Source of the DNA: CAVQHY01 sp963712465
GTDB lineage: Bacteria > Actinomycetota > Thermoleophilia > Gaiellales > Gaiellaceae
DNA length: 64,000 bases
Reading direction: 5' to 3'
NCBI GenBank assembly: GCA_963712465.1
Contig: CAVQHY010000008.1
Location: 62,001 to 126,000 of the forward strand
Under the pieces are notes generated by a model. It made no database searches, was not told the origin of the DNA, and saw only the letters and a list, made by a program, of their open reading frames with translations. Below, one piece after another: positions 26,641-36,783 of the stretch; positions within the stretch are counted from its first letter, which is position 1; the number at the start of each line of letters is the position of its first letter. A program made the translations under genes and the position numbers.

Positions 26641-28191
26641 CTAGCCGGTGACGGGCGGCTGGAACGCGCCCGCGATGCCGACGCGCTTCGCGCACTTGCC
26701 GCTGGACGGCACCGTGAACGTCGTGATTCCGGGCCGCTTCGGCGCGATCGTGACGAAGACGACTCCGTTGGCGTTCGTCTTGACCGTCTTGACGAAGCCG
26801 GGGCCCTTGACCTTGACCTTGACGTTCTTCATCGGCTTGCCGTTCGTGGCGCGGACGGTGATCTTGATCCGCGCCGTCGAGCCGACCGTGATCGTCCTCT
26901 TCGAGATCGTCATGCTGGCGCACGTCGCCGGCGGCTTGAACGGGCCCCTGATCGTCGTCTCCGCCGACGCCGTGTTGTTGTTCGTAGTCGTCTCCGCCTG
27001 CTGTCCGACGACGACGACCGTGTTCAGGGCCTTCGTCGCACCCGTGGCCTTGTTCGCCTTCACGACAATCGTGACCGTCACCTTGGCGCCGGCGTTCATC
27101 GTGCCGATCTGGCACGTGACGACCGGGCTGGCGACCGTGCATGAGCCCTGTGTCGAGCTTGCCGACACGGCGCTCACGAAATCGATCGGAAGCGTGTCCG
27201 TCGCGACGACGCCCGTGGCCGTGCTCGGGCCCGCGTTGGTGACGACGATCGTGTAGGTGATGTTCTGGCCGACGTCGACCGGGTCGGGCGCGTCGCCCTT
27301 GGTGACCGAGAGGTCAATCGCGGGGGGCACGACGACCGTGCTGCCACCGCCGCCTCCTCCGCTGCTGCCGCCGCCGCCACCACCACCCTTGTCGTCGTTG
27401 ACGATCGTGCAGGTCTTGCTCTCGCCGAGCGCGATCGTGGCGTTGCAGTCGCCGGAGAACGACGGCGTGTAGCCCGACGGGCCGCTCTCCTGCACCTGGT
27501 AGGCGCCGGCGTCGAGCGTGACCGTCGTGCCCGCCGAGTCGCCGGGGAACGAGTCGTCCGAGACGTTCGTGCCGATGACGTTCATGGTGAAGTCGCCAGG
27601 CTTGGCGGTGCCGCCGTTGTCGTTGACGACCTCCTTGATCACCGTCAGCTTCGCCGCGATGTCGTCGTTGACGATCGTGCACTCGACGTCGTCGCCGAGG
27701 CCCAGCGCGACCTTCCCGCCGAGCTCCGACGGACAAGCCTCGTCGCCGGTGATCTTGACGAACGCGTACCCCTCGAGACCCTCCTCGCCGATCACGTACG
27801 AACCCGCCGACAGCGTCTTCGCCTCACCCGAATCGACAGGTTCACCGCCGATCGAGAGACCAAAGTCGTCCGGCCCCGCCGTGCCGCCGTTGTCGTTCAC
27901 GACCTCCTTGATCAGCGTGAGGGTCGCAGGCCCGTCGCTGTTCTCGACCGTGCACGTCTTCTCCTCACCGAGGGCGATCGTGCCCGTGCAGTCGGCCGAG
28001 AACTTGCCCTCGTAGCCGCCCGGGCCCGACTCGGTCACGTTGTAGGCGCCGACAGTCGTGAGCGTCTTGGTGACGCCGGTCGCGGAGCCGGAGAGCGAGT
28101 TGCCGCCCGCGGCGGTGACGCCATTGATCAACATCGTGAAGTCGCCAGGCGCAGCCGTGCCGCCGTGCTCGTTCGTGACCTTCTTGATCAC
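26641..28191 (-). CDS. Surface protein, C-terminal part (SpaA-like repeats, DUF11 and Ig-like domains); downstream of an apparent frameshift
   Basis: This frame continues the gene that starts at 29746. It holds two to three more SpaA/prealbumin-like repeats (each with a start like LIKEVVNDNGGTA and an end like ALGEEKTCTVENSD), a poly-Gly/Ser linker, a DUF11 domain (DLSVTKGDAPDPVDVGQNITYTIVVTNAGP) and a C-terminal Ig-like domain with KRTITVGSTARIKITV. Although open up to 28191, homology to the upstream part passes from one frame to the other at 28253, where one extra base occurs relative to the tandem copy. It has no signal peptide of its own. No LPXTG motif or C-terminal membrane anchor is visible. 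A strong hairpin follows the stop. Confidence 0.72.
   Translation of the reverse strand: MIKKVTNEHGGTAAPGDFTMLINGVTAAGGNSLSGSATGVTKTLTTVGAYNVTESGPGGYEGKFSADCTGTIALGEEKTCTVENSDGPATLTLIKEVVNDNGGTAGPDDFGLSIGGEPVDSGEAKTLSAGSYVIGEEGLEGYAFVKITGDEACPSELGGKVALGLGDDVECTIVNDDIAAKLTVIKEVVNDNGGTAKPGDFTMNVIGTNVSDDSFPGDSAGTTVTLDAGAYQVQESGPSGYTPSFSGDCNATIALGESKTCTIVNDDKGGGGGGGSSGGGGGGSTVVVPPAIDLSVTKGDAPDPVDVGQNITYTIVVTNAGPSTATGVVATDTLPIDFVSAVSASSTQGSCTVASPVVTCQIGTMNAGAKVTVTIVVKANKATGATKALNTVVVVGQQAETTTNNNTASAETTIRGPFKPPATCASMTISKRTITVGSTARIKITVRATNGKPMKNVKVKVKGPGFVKTVKTNANGVVFVTIAPKRPGITTFTVPSSGKCAKRVGIAGAFQPPVTG
27704..28017. repeat. 314-bp perfect direct repeat, copy A (copy B at 28254-28567)
   Basis: Bases 27704-28017 are identical to 28254-28567. 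The homology continues to the left of each copy with a one-base difference in spacing (549 versus 550 bp), caused by an extra G at 28253. The module of 549 bp equals 183 codons. Confidence 0.92.
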
Positions 28192-29746
28192 GGTGAGCTT
28201 CGCCGGAATGTCGTCGTTGACGATCGTGCACTCGACGTCGTCGCCGAGGCCCGAGCGCGACCTTCCCGCCGAGCTCCGACGGACAAGCCTCGTCGCCGGT
28301 GATCTTGACGAACGCGTACCCCTCGAGACCCTCCTCGCCGATCACGTACGAACCCGCCGACAGCGTCTTCGCCTCACCCGAATCGACAGGTTCACCGCCG
28401 ATCGAGAGACCAAAGTCGTCCGGCCCCGCCGTGCCGCCGTTGTCGTTCACGACCTCCTTGATCAGCGTGAGGGTCGCAGGCCCGTCGCTGTTCTCGACCG
28501 TGCACGTCTTCTCCTCACCGAGGGCGATCGTGCCCGTGCAGTCGGCCGAGAACTTGCCCTCGTAGCCACCGGGGCCCGACTCGGTGACGTCGTAGGCGCC
28601 GACCGTCGTGAGCGTCTTCGTCACACCGGCCGCCGAGCCTGGGAACGAGTTGCCGCCCGAGGCCGTGACGCCGTTGATCGACATCGTGAAATCGCCCGGA
28701 ACAGCCGTGCCGCCGTGCTCGTTGGTCACCTTCTTGATCACGGTGAGCTTGGCCGGGATGTCGTCGTTGGTGATCGTGCAGGTCTTGGAGTCGCCGTAGG
28801 CGATCGTGCCTGCGCAGGTGGCGCCGATCGACTTCGCATAGCCCGCAGGCCCGCCGCCGGTCTCGTCGACCGAGTAGGCGCCGGGGCTCAGGTAGACGAC
28901 CGTTCCGGCCTCGCTGCCGGGGAAGGACGACTGGCTCGGCTGGTTGCCGGTGACCTGCATCGTGAACTGCCCAGCCGTCGCGCTGCCCCCGTTGTCGTTG
29001 ACGACGTGCTTGATCACGGTCAGCTTCGGCTTCTTGCGGTTCTTGAAGGTGCAGGTGATCTCGTCGCGCTGCTCGATCGTGAAGCTCGCCGGGTTGAGGA
29101 CAGTCGAGCCCTTCTTGCACTCGGCGAAGTAGTTCCCCCAGTCGGGCAGGCCGGCCAGGCTCTCAGTCACGCTGTAGCCGCTTCCCGCCTTCAGCAGGGG
29201 ACTGGTGTACGTCCCGCCGCCTTGGAGGCTAAAGGGAAAGTTGACGGCGTCGGGCCCACCGGCAAGCGTGAACGGGAAGGTGTCCGAGCTCGCCTGGTCG
29301 GTGAGCTTCTTGACGATCACCTTGCCGCGCTTCTGATTCTTGAACGTGCATTTGATCTCACCGCCCGCGCCGAGCGTGATCGACACTTTTCGCTGCGCGA
29401 GGTTCGGCGAGTAGGTCGTGCCGCCACCTGGCTTGGTCACGATGCACGTGAGGCTCTCGAGCGCCCAGTACCAGGCGGGCGGCGCGCCCTCCGTGACGTC
29501 GTAGCTCCCCGGGGCCAGCGTCAGTCCCTTCGGGGGGGAATCGTCCGTGAGCGAGAAGCCCGGCTGCCCGGTCACCGTGAACGCGAACACCTCCGGGTGG
29601 TGCGCCGGATCGGTGACCTTGTCGATGATGATTTTGCCGGTCCCCGAAGGAGGCGTTACCTCGCCGGCGGCGGCGGGTCCCGCGCCGACGGCCACCAGCG
29701 TGCCAACGAGCGCACCCAAGAGCGCGAATTTCCGAAAACAAGTCAC
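27965..29746 (-). CDS. Surface protein, N-terminal part (signal peptide plus SpaA-like repeats); true coding probably ends at the frameshift near 28253
   Basis: The product starts with a signal peptide (FALLGALVGTLVAVGAGPAAAG, about residues 7-28). At least five repeats of about 90 residues follow. Each has a KxTVIKxVVNDNGGxA-like strand and a SVTESGPGGY...CTGTIALGEEKTCTxxND-like end. This is the SpaA/prealbumin-like fold used in stalks of actinobacterial surface proteins. Near residue 500 (DNA 28253) the frame leaves the repeat pattern and becomes Arg-rich, while the pattern continues in the next frame to 26641. The GTG at 29746 follows GGGGAGAGA. Intact length would be about 1,035 residues. 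Confidence 0.75.
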   Translation of the reverse strand: MTCFRKFALLGALVGTLVAVGAGPAAAGEVTPPSGTGKIIIDKVTDPAHHPEVFAFTVTGQPGFSLTDDSPPKGLTLAPGSYDVTEGAPPAWYWALESLTCIVTKPGGGTTYSPNLAQRKVSITLGAGGEIKCTFKNQKRGKVIVKKLTDQASSDTFPFTLAGGPDAVNFPFSLQGGGTYTSPLLKAGSGYSVTESLAGLPDWGNYFAECKKGSTVLNPASFTIEQRDEITCTFKNRKKPKLTVIKHVVNDNGGSATAGQFTMQVTGNQPSQSSFPGSEAGTVVYLSPGAYSVDETGGGPAGYAKSIGATCAGTIAYGDSKTCTITNDDIPAKLTVIKKVTNEHGGTAVPGDFTMSINGVTASGGNSFPGSAAGVTKTLTTVGAYDVTESGPGGYEGKFSADCTGTIALGEEKTCTVENSDGPATLTLIKEVVNDNGGTAGPDDFGLSIGGEPVDSGEAKTLSAGSYVIGEEGLEGYAFVKITGDEACPSELGGKVALGPRRRRRVHDRQRRHSGEAHRDQEGHERARRHGCAWRLHDVDQWRHRRGRQLALRLRDRRHQDAHDCRRLQRDRVGPGRLRGQVLGRLHGHDRPR

Positions 29747-30118
29747 CGCAGTCTCTCTCCCCTGATCGTGGTACGTCGCAGTGCCCCAGAAGGGTCACGC
29801 CTAAGTGATCCAGTCGCGGAGTCTAACGTCAAGCCCGGAAGGCCCGTATGAGCCGAAATCTCCCCCGTTCGGGGGACGCCCGGGCAGATCCGCACCGTTC
29901 CACGCGGGATCGTGGCGCACACCAAATCTCTCAGGCTCCACTTCACGGTTAGATACGTCGGGCCGACACACAGGCCCGGACGGCATGGTCAAACGGTTCG
30001 AGTGATTCCCGTCCGATACCTCTTTCAGACGTGCTTCCGCTTGAGTCACGGGCCCGAGTTGCCGACGACGCTTGTAACGACACCGTCCGGTCCTGCGGTC
30101 CGGACAAACGACGAATCG
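29747..30118. other. Divergent intergenic region between the two surface-protein genes
   Basis: This 372-bp region contains no convincing gene. It must hold promoters for both surface genes. A TTGACG box on the minus strand (29827-29832) is a possible -35 for the DUF11 gene, although the facing -10 is poor. A perfect 6-bp GC hairpin with a GTTC loop (TCCCCCGTTCGGGGGA) lies at 29861-29876. A second, weaker hairpin (GTCCGG...CCGGAC) lies near 30088-30108, just before the plus-strand gene. No known riboswitch consensus is recognised. The base composition is lower in GC than the flanking genes. Confidence 0.5.
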
Positions 30119-30329
30119 ATGGAGAGAGTGCACATCCTGCGGCGCCCCGGCCTCCTCGCTGCCCTGGCCGGGCTCGCCGCGCTCGCGGCCGGTCTCGGAC
30201 TCGGGCTGACGACGCTCGGGCTACGAGGGTCGGGCGACGCGCGCGACCTGCCGTCGTTCCTCGAGGACGCCGTCGGGTCCGGCCCTTCCGTCCGGCTCGC
30301 CCACCGCGAATCTCGGCGACGACGTCGGC

Positions 30330-33300
30330 GTGGCGCTGCGGCGGAACGGCTACACCGTCTCGCTCGACCGCGGCCAGGCGGTCACGCTGGCCATGCACGG
30401 GTCGGGCTCGGCCTGGACCGCGCACGCCAACGGGGTGACGCGCTCGACTCCCTATGGTCATGAGATCCTGCTGCTCGTTCCCCGTCGAGCAGAGCAGTTC
30501 CTCGCGGTGTCGACTCGACAGGGCGCCCGCACCTGGCGGTGGCGTCTCGACACGAACGGGCTGGAGCCGCGACTGCGAGCCGACGGCGGCATCGATCTGT
30601 GGGACGGCAGCGAGCGTTCCGAGCTCGGCCTCTCCCCCGTGGCCATCTTCGACGCGGACGGACGCGACATCACGCCGGACGGACTCGACTGGCGCCTCGC
30701 CGGAAAGCCCGGCGCGTGGCGACTCGAGCTTCCTCTCGACGACGCCGACCTGCCGCTCCCCTACCTGATCGACCCGGGCGTCGTGCTGAGCGGGACGGCC
30801 ACCGCGGACAACGGCGCGGGCGCAGCGAGCCTGACCATCCCCAGGCCGGCGGGCGTCGTCGAAGGTGACCTCCTCGTCGCCCAGGTGACGGTGCGGGCCA
30901 ACGTCACGATCACGGCTCCCGCGGGCTGGAGCGTCCTGCAGAACACCAACAACGGCGCGTTCATCCGCCAGGCCGTCTACCGGCGAAACGCCGGTGCGTC
31001 GGAGCCCGCCTCGTACGCGTTCACGCTCTCGGTCGCGGGGCGCGCGACCGGCGGGATCGCGGCGTACGGCGGCGTCGGGCTCACGCTCGGGCTCACCTCG
31101 AGCACGGCAACCGGTACCTCCGCGACCCCGACGGCGGGCTCGATCGCGCCCGGAGCCGCGAACACCATGCTCGTCGCCCTCTACGGGATCGACAACGGGG
31201 ATCAGATCGCACCGCCCGCGGGCATGACCGAGAGGTGGGACGTCGTCTCCTCGGACGGCGCCGCGTCCTCGCTGAAGGTCGGCTCGGAAGCCGCCGACGT
31301 CCTGCAGGCCGCCAACGCCGCCACCGGGACGAAGGTCGCGACCGCAACGACATCCGGTAACTGGGTCGCGCAGCTGCTCGCCCTACGGCCCGACATCGTC
31401 AACCCGACGATCGCCGTCAACGCGCCGACCGAGCAGACAGGCGTCGGCAATCAGTTCTACGTGGCCGGGACGCGGACGCAGTACTTCCGGCCGACAGGCT
31501 CGGGCTCGTTCGACCTCAACGCAACCTCGACCGACGCCTCGGGCGTTCGCAAGGTCAACTTTCCGGATCTGTCGGCGTTCGGAGGCTGGAGTGGGGCCGG
31601 CGGCGACGACACGACCTCTCCCTACACCAGCCCGGTCACGTACTCGTGGTCGGCCGGCGCGGCGGCTCCCGGCGTCCAGAACGTCACCGCCACCGACTTC
31701 GCGGGGAACACCGCGAGCCAGACGATCACGATCGCCGCCGACGCGACGGGCCCGACGGGGATGACCGCCACGCTCGTCGGCGGCCCCGGGTACTCGACGC
31801 TGTCGGTTCCGCTGACCCTGACGAACGGCGCCGACGCCGCGTCCGGGGTCGATGCGACGTCCGGCTTGGTCGAGCGGGACACGGCAACGCTGACGAGCGG
31901 CGTGTGCGGCGCCTTCCCGGGCACGTGGTCGACCGTGACGCTCTCCGGAGGGGCCGACACCACGGTCGTTGCGGGCAACTGCTACCGCTACCGGCGCGTC
32001 ATCTCGGACAACGTCGGCAACCAGGCGGCCGGCACGCCGTCTGCGAACGCGCTCGTCGACACCACAGCGCCGACAGCGGCGCCGTTGTCGGTGGCGGAGA
32101 CGCCGGCGAGCGGGGCCCAGCACGTCGTCGGCACGACCGTCTACTACCGGCCCGGCGCCAGCGGCACCTTCACCGTCACCTCCGCAGCCACCGACGCCGA
32201 GTCCGGGATCGCCTCCGTCACCTTCCCCGCGATCGCGCCCGTCGCCGGCGGCACCGACGCAACCTCCCCCTACACCCGCGCCTACGCCTGGACCGCAGCC
32301 ACCACCGCCACCGGCGCCCAAACCGTCACCGCCACCAACGGCTCAGGCATCTCCGGCGGCGCCGCCACCTTCACCCTCACCCAGGACGCAACCGCACCCA
32401 CCGGCGGCTCCGTCGACTACCCCGACGGCTACGACACCGACGGCACCGTCACCATCACCACCACCAACGGCACCGACACCGGCTCAGGCCTCAACGCAGC
32501 CTCCGCAATCATCCAACGCTCCACCGCCACCCTCACCGGCGGCACCTGCGGCGCCTTCGGCGCCTGGGCCACCGTCACCAGCCCCAACACCGTCACCACC
32601 GGCAACTGCGCCCAGTACCGCTACCAGATCTCCGACAACGTCGGCAACACCACCACCTACACCACCACCAACACCGTAAAAGTCGACACCAGCGCCCCAG
32701 CCGCCCCCACCCAAACCCTCACCGAAACCCCCACCAGCGCCAACCAACACATCACCGCCACCACCCTCTACTACCAACCCGGCGCCACCGGCGGCAGCTT
32801 CACCGTCACCTCCACCGCGACGGATACCCAGTCGGGCATCGCATCCGTCAACTTCCCCGCCGTCGCAGGGCTCACGGGCGGCGGCGCCGACAGCTCCTCT
32901 CCCTACACGTCGCTCTACACCTGGAACGCCGCCACGAGCGCGAGCGGCGCGCAGAGCGTCACCGCCACCAACGGCGCGGGCCTCACCGGTGCGGCGGGCA
33001 CGTTCACGCTCGCACCCGACTCCACGCCGCCCGCCGGCGGCTCCGTGACCTACCCGAACGGCTACGACGCCGACGGGATCGTCACGATCACCACGGCCAA
33101 CGGCGCGGACGGCGGCTCGGGCATCAACGCCGCCTCCGGCCTTCTCGAGCGCCGGACGGCCACGCTCGGCGGCGGCACCTGCGGCGGCTACGGAGCCTGG
33201 AGCACCGTCACCAGCCCCAACACGATCCCCGACGGGCTCTGCGCCCAGTACCGCTACTCGATCACCGACAACGTCGGCAACACCGCCACCTACACGTCGG

Positions 33301-34172
33301 CAAACGTCGCGCGGGTTGATCTGACGGGTCCGTCGGCGGCGCCGTTGTCGGTGGCGGAGACGCCGGCGAGCGGGGCCCAGCACGTCGTCGGCACGACCGT
33401 CTACTACCGGCCCGGCGCCAGCGGCACCTTCACCGTCACCTCCGCAGCCACCGACGCCGAGTCCGGGATCGCCTCCGTCACCTTCCCCGCGATCGCGCCC
33501 GTCGCCGGCGGCACCGACGCAACCTCCCCCTACACCCGCGCCTACGCCTGGACCGCAGCCACCACCGCCACCGGCGCCCAAACCGTCACCGCCACCAACG
33601 GCTCAGGCATCTCCGGCGGCGCCGCCACCTTCACCCTCACCCAGGACGCAACCGCACCCACCGGCGGCTCCGTCGACTACCCCGACGGCTACGACACCGA
33701 CGGCACCGTCACCATCACCACCACCAACGGCACCGACACCGGCTCAGGCCTCAACGCAGCCTCCGCAATCATCCAACGCTCCACCGCCACCCTCACCGGC
33801 GGCACCTGCGGCGCCTTCGGCGCCTGGGCCACCGTCACCAGCCCCAACACCGTCACCACCGGCAACTGCGCCCAGTACCGCTACCAGATCTCCGACAACG
33901 TCGGCAACACCACCACCTACACCACCACCAACACCGTAAAAGTCGACACCAGCGCCCCAGCCGCCCCCACCCAAACCCTCACCGAAACCCCCACCAGCGC
34001 CAACCAACACATCACCGCCACCACCCTCTACTACCAACCCGGCGCCACCGGCGGCAGCTTCACCGTCACCTCCACCGCGACGGATACCCAGTCGGGCATC
34101 GCATCCGTCAACTTCCCCGCCGTCGCAGGGCTCACGGGCGGCGGTGCGGATGCGTCATCGCCGTACTCGGCT
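30330..34172 (+). CDS. Giant Ig-like repeat surface protein, N-terminal and central part
   Basis: From GTG 30330 the frame encodes about 1,280 residues before homology shifts frame (the frame itself stays open to 36074 with Arg-rich nonsense). An N-terminal beta domain (about 1-150) ends at PYLIDPGVVLSG. A second domain with the pattern GDLLVAQVTV...GGIAAYGGV follows. Then come repeated Ig-like modules of about 105 residues carrying GSVDYPDGYD(T/G)DGTVTITT, SGLNAASAIIQRSTATLTGGTCG and QYRYxISDNVGN. Two cysteines per module may form a disulfide. Modules are arranged in a 420-residue superrepeat. It is probably exported using the signal peptide encoded at 30119 in another frame. Confidence 0.7.
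32076..32884. repeat. 809-bp perfect direct repeat, copy 1 (copy 2 at 33336-34144)
   Basis: Bases 32076-32884 are identical to 33336-34144, offset exactly 1,260 bp (420 codons). Inside it, roughly 32160-32820 uses ACC, GCC, CAA and TCA codons almost exclusively, unlike the ACG/GCG/TCG-rich codons of the rest of the gene, for the same protein pattern. Confidence 0.95.
33336..34144. repeat. 809-bp perfect direct repeat, copy 2
   Basis: Second copy of the 809-bp unit starting at 32076. Identity stops at 34144, and the two inferred one-base deletions fall within the next 70 bp. Confidence 0.95.
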
Positions 34173-36783
34173 GCTACACCTGGGACTCGTCGACCACAGC
34201 CTACGGCGACGCAGGAGCGTCACCGCCACGAACGGCGCCGGTCTGACGAGCGTTCCCGGCACGTTCACGCTCACGCCGGACTCGAGCCCGCCGAGCGGCG
34301 GCTCGGTCGACTATCCGGACGGCTACGACGGCGACGGGACGGTCACGATCACGACCGCCGGCGGCACGGATGCGGGCTCCGGCCTCGACGCGAGCACGGG
34401 AGTCCTGGAGCGGCACACCGCCGCGCTCGGCGGCGGCACCTGCGGCGGCTACGGAGCCTGGAGCACCGTCACCAGCCCCGACACGATCCCCGACGGGCTC
34501 TGCGCCCAGTACCGCTACTCGATCACCGACAACGTCGGCAACACCGCCACCTACACGTCGGCAAACGTCGTCAAGGTCGACCTGAGCGGGCCCACCACGC
34601 CCGTCGTCACGCTGAGCGAGTCGAGCCCGTACGCGTTCCTCTCGAGCTCGACGGCGATCTTCGTCAACACGGGACAGTCGGGGACGTTCGACGTCTCGGC
34701 AACGGCCGACGACGCCGAGTCCGGGATCGACAAGGTCTCGTTCCCGAACGGCGTCGACGACACCTCGGCTCCCTACTCGGCCACCTACGGTCTCGGGGAT
34801 CTGAGCGGCGCGCAGACCGTAACGGCCGTCGCCAGCAACGGCCTGACCGCGAGCGCCGGGTTCACGGTCACCCCGGACACCACTCCGCCGAGCGGCGGTT
34901 CCGTCGACTACCCCGACGGCTACGACGCGGACGGAAGCGTCACGATCACCTCGACCGACGGCGCCGACGGCGAATCCGGCCTCGCTGCCGGTACGGGCGT
35001 GCTCGAGCGCGCGACCGCCACGCTCGCCGGCGGCACCTGCGGCAGCTACGGGTCCTGGACGCCGGTGACGAGCCCCGACACGATCTCCGGCGGCCTGTGC
35101 GCCAGGTACCAGAACTCGGTCTCCGACAACGTCGGCAACGTCGCCACCTACACGTCCGCCAACGTCGTCAAGTTCGATGGGACCGACCCGATCGCGACCA
35201 TGGACGACCCCGGCTCGCCTCTGAGCGGCACGGTGACGCTCAGCTCGACGGCGAACGACCCCGAGTCGGGTGTCGCCACGACCGTGTACGAGATCTCCCC
35301 GGCCGGCGCCTCGACCTGGACGCCCGTCACCAACCCGTGGGACACGACGTCGGTCGCCGACGGCCTCTACGACCTCCATGTCGTCGTCACCAACACGATC
35401 GGCGGCGTGACGACGTCGGCTCCGGTGACCGACCGTCTCGTCGACAACACGTCGCCGGGAGGCGGCGGCGGGCCGGGTGGCCAGTACCTCAGCGGCACCG
35501 TCACGCTCACCGCCAGCCCGACGGACTCGGGTGCGGGAGTCGTCTCCGTCGAGTTCCAGTACCGACCGACCGGATCCGGCCCCTGGACGACGATCGACAC
35601 CGACACGGACGGCAGCGACGGCTGGTCGGCCGATTGGGACACCACGAGCGTGCCCGACGGCGACTACGACATCCAGGCCGTCGTGACCGACGGCGCCGCG
35701 AACCAGGGGACGATCACCATCGGCACGAAGACCGTCGACAACACGCCGCCGACCGCCTCGATCGACTTCGGGCCCACCGACCCCTCGCCGACGACGACCG
35801 CGGCGTTCGGGCTCGCCTCGACCGAGAGCGGGTCGAGCTTCGCGTGCAGTATCGACGCGGGCGCGTTCTCGGCGTGCACCGACCCGAAGACGTACACGGG
35901 GCTCGCGCTCGGGCCCCACACGTTCCAGGTGCAGGCGATCGATCTCGCCGGCAATACGAGCGCGCCCGCCGGGTGGAGCTGGACCGTGACCTCTCCGCCG
36001 CCTCCTTCCCCGTCGCCGTCGCGCTCCCCGAGCGACCAGAAGGCGCCGACGACGCCCGAGAACTTCCGCGGTGAGCTCGACGTGGACGGCGAGACGCTCT
36101 TCCTGCGCTGGGATCCCGCCACCGACGACGTTGCGGTGACCGCGTACCTCCTCTACGACCGCAGCAAGCTCGTCGCCACGATCTCCGGCGACCAGCTGCA
36201 CGCGAAGATCGGCCCGTACGGCCACGACGATCCGCGGGTGTTCACGCTCGCGGCCGCCGACAAGACCGGGAACGCGAGCCCACAGACGTACGCGCTGCTC
36301 GCAGTCCCCGACGTCGCAGGGCTCGCGTCCGACGCGGCGGGGGACGCCGTCGAAGCCGCCGGCTTCGAGCCGGGCACGATCGTCAGGGAGCCGTCGAACG
36401 AGGTCGCCAAGGGACTCGCGGTCCGGGCCGGCGACGAGCCGATCGCGCGCGAGGGCTCGACGCTTCCGATCGTCGTCTCGTCGGGACACGGGAAGGCCCG
36501 GCTCACCCTTCGCGCGGGCAGGCCGACCATCGTCGCCGAGCACGGCAAGGAGCTGCTCCGCGTGACCGTGCGCACGTCCAGGCCCACGGTCCTCCGCGCA
36601 GCGCTCGCGCGGCCGGGCGAAGCACCGGTGATGAGCTGGCGCACGAGTGTCCGGGCGGGCCGGCACACCCTCGAGCTGATCCTCCCGCGGACGCTTCCGG
36701 ACGGCCGCTACCGGCTCGTGCTCCGGGCGGGCTTCGGCGCCGAGAAGGCGACCGTCAAGCGGTTCGTCGCAATCGCGCAGTAA
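34144..36783 (+). CDS. Giant Ig-like repeat surface protein, C-terminal part with FN3-like and PASTA-like domains
   Basis: Homologous sequence in this frame begins at about 34213 (SVTATNGAGLTS). Two more Ig-like modules with DYPDGYDGDGTVTITT and DYPDGYDADGSVTITS are followed by bacterial Ig-like domains (PIATMDDPGSPLSGTVTL and similar), a Pro/Ser-rich hinge (PPPPSPSPSRSPSD), an FN3-like domain (TTPENFRGELDVDGETLFLRW), a PASTA-like segment (VPDVAGLASDAAGDAVEAAG...) and a final beta domain. The PASTA-like part could contact peptidoglycan. No LPXTG or C-terminal helix is seen. The end overlaps the convergent permease gene by 29 bp. Confidence 0.72.
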   Translation: MRMRHRRTRLLHLGLVDHSLRRRRSVTATNGAGLTSVPGTFTLTPDSSPPSGGSVDYPDGYDGDGTVTITTAGGTDAGSGLDASTGVLERHTAALGGGTCGGYGAWSTVTSPDTIPDGLCAQYRYSITDNVGNTATYTSANVVKVDLSGPTTPVVTLSESSPYAFLSSSTAIFVNTGQSGTFDVSATADDAESGIDKVSFPNGVDDTSAPYSATYGLGDLSGAQTVTAVASNGLTASAGFTVTPDTTPPSGGSVDYPDGYDADGSVTITSTDGADGESGLAAGTGVLERATATLAGGTCGSYGSWTPVTSPDTISGGLCARYQNSVSDNVGNVATYTSANVVKFDGTDPIATMDDPGSPLSGTVTLSSTANDPESGVATTVYEISPAGASTWTPVTNPWDTTSVADGLYDLHVVVTNTIGGVTTSAPVTDRLVDNTSPGGGGGPGGQYLSGTVTLTASPTDSGAGVVSVEFQYRPTGSGPWTTIDTDTDGSDGWSADWDTTSVPDGDYDIQAVVTDGAANQGTITIGTKTVDNTPPTASIDFGPTDPSPTTTAAFGLASTESGSSFACSIDAGAFSACTDPKTYTGLALGPHTFQVQAIDLAGNTSAPAGWSWTVTSPPPPSPSPSRSPSDQKAPTTPENFRGELDVDGETLFLRWDPATDDVAVTAYLLYDRSKLVATISGDQLHAKIGPYGHDDPRVFTLAAADKTGNASPQTYALLAVPDVAGLASDAAGDAVEAAGFEPGTIVREPSNEVAKGLAVRAGDEPIAREGSTLPIVVSSGHGKARLTLRAGRPTIVAEHGKELLRVTVRTSRPTVLRAALARPGEAPVMSWRTSVRAGRHTLELILPRTLPDGRYRLVLRAGFGAEKATVKRFVAIAQ

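Larger units (their letters stand above)
30119..36783 (+). pseudogene. Giant Ig-like repeat surface protein gene, apparently interrupted by three single-base indels
   Basis: The signal-peptide start (ATG 30119; RRPGLLAALAGLAALAAGLGLG) is one frame away from the body of the protein. Joining the frames requires an extra C to be removed in the CCC near 30300-30302 (…VRLA|TANLGDDVGVALRR…). The body frame then runs to about 34172, where one base is missing in GCTGCTACACC relative to the repeat pattern; about 40 bp later (near 34213) a second base is missing. After this the repeat pattern resumes and continues to 36783. Reconstructed, the protein would be about 2,220 residues. The lesions may be real, or errors at the edges of the 809-bp repeats. 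The pieces are listed separately. Confidence 0.6.

Noticed and set aside
29747..30118. Possible c-di-GMP or other riboswitch controlling the surface genes.
   Set aside because: Hairpins exist, but none of the conserved aptamer motifs I know could be found on either strand.
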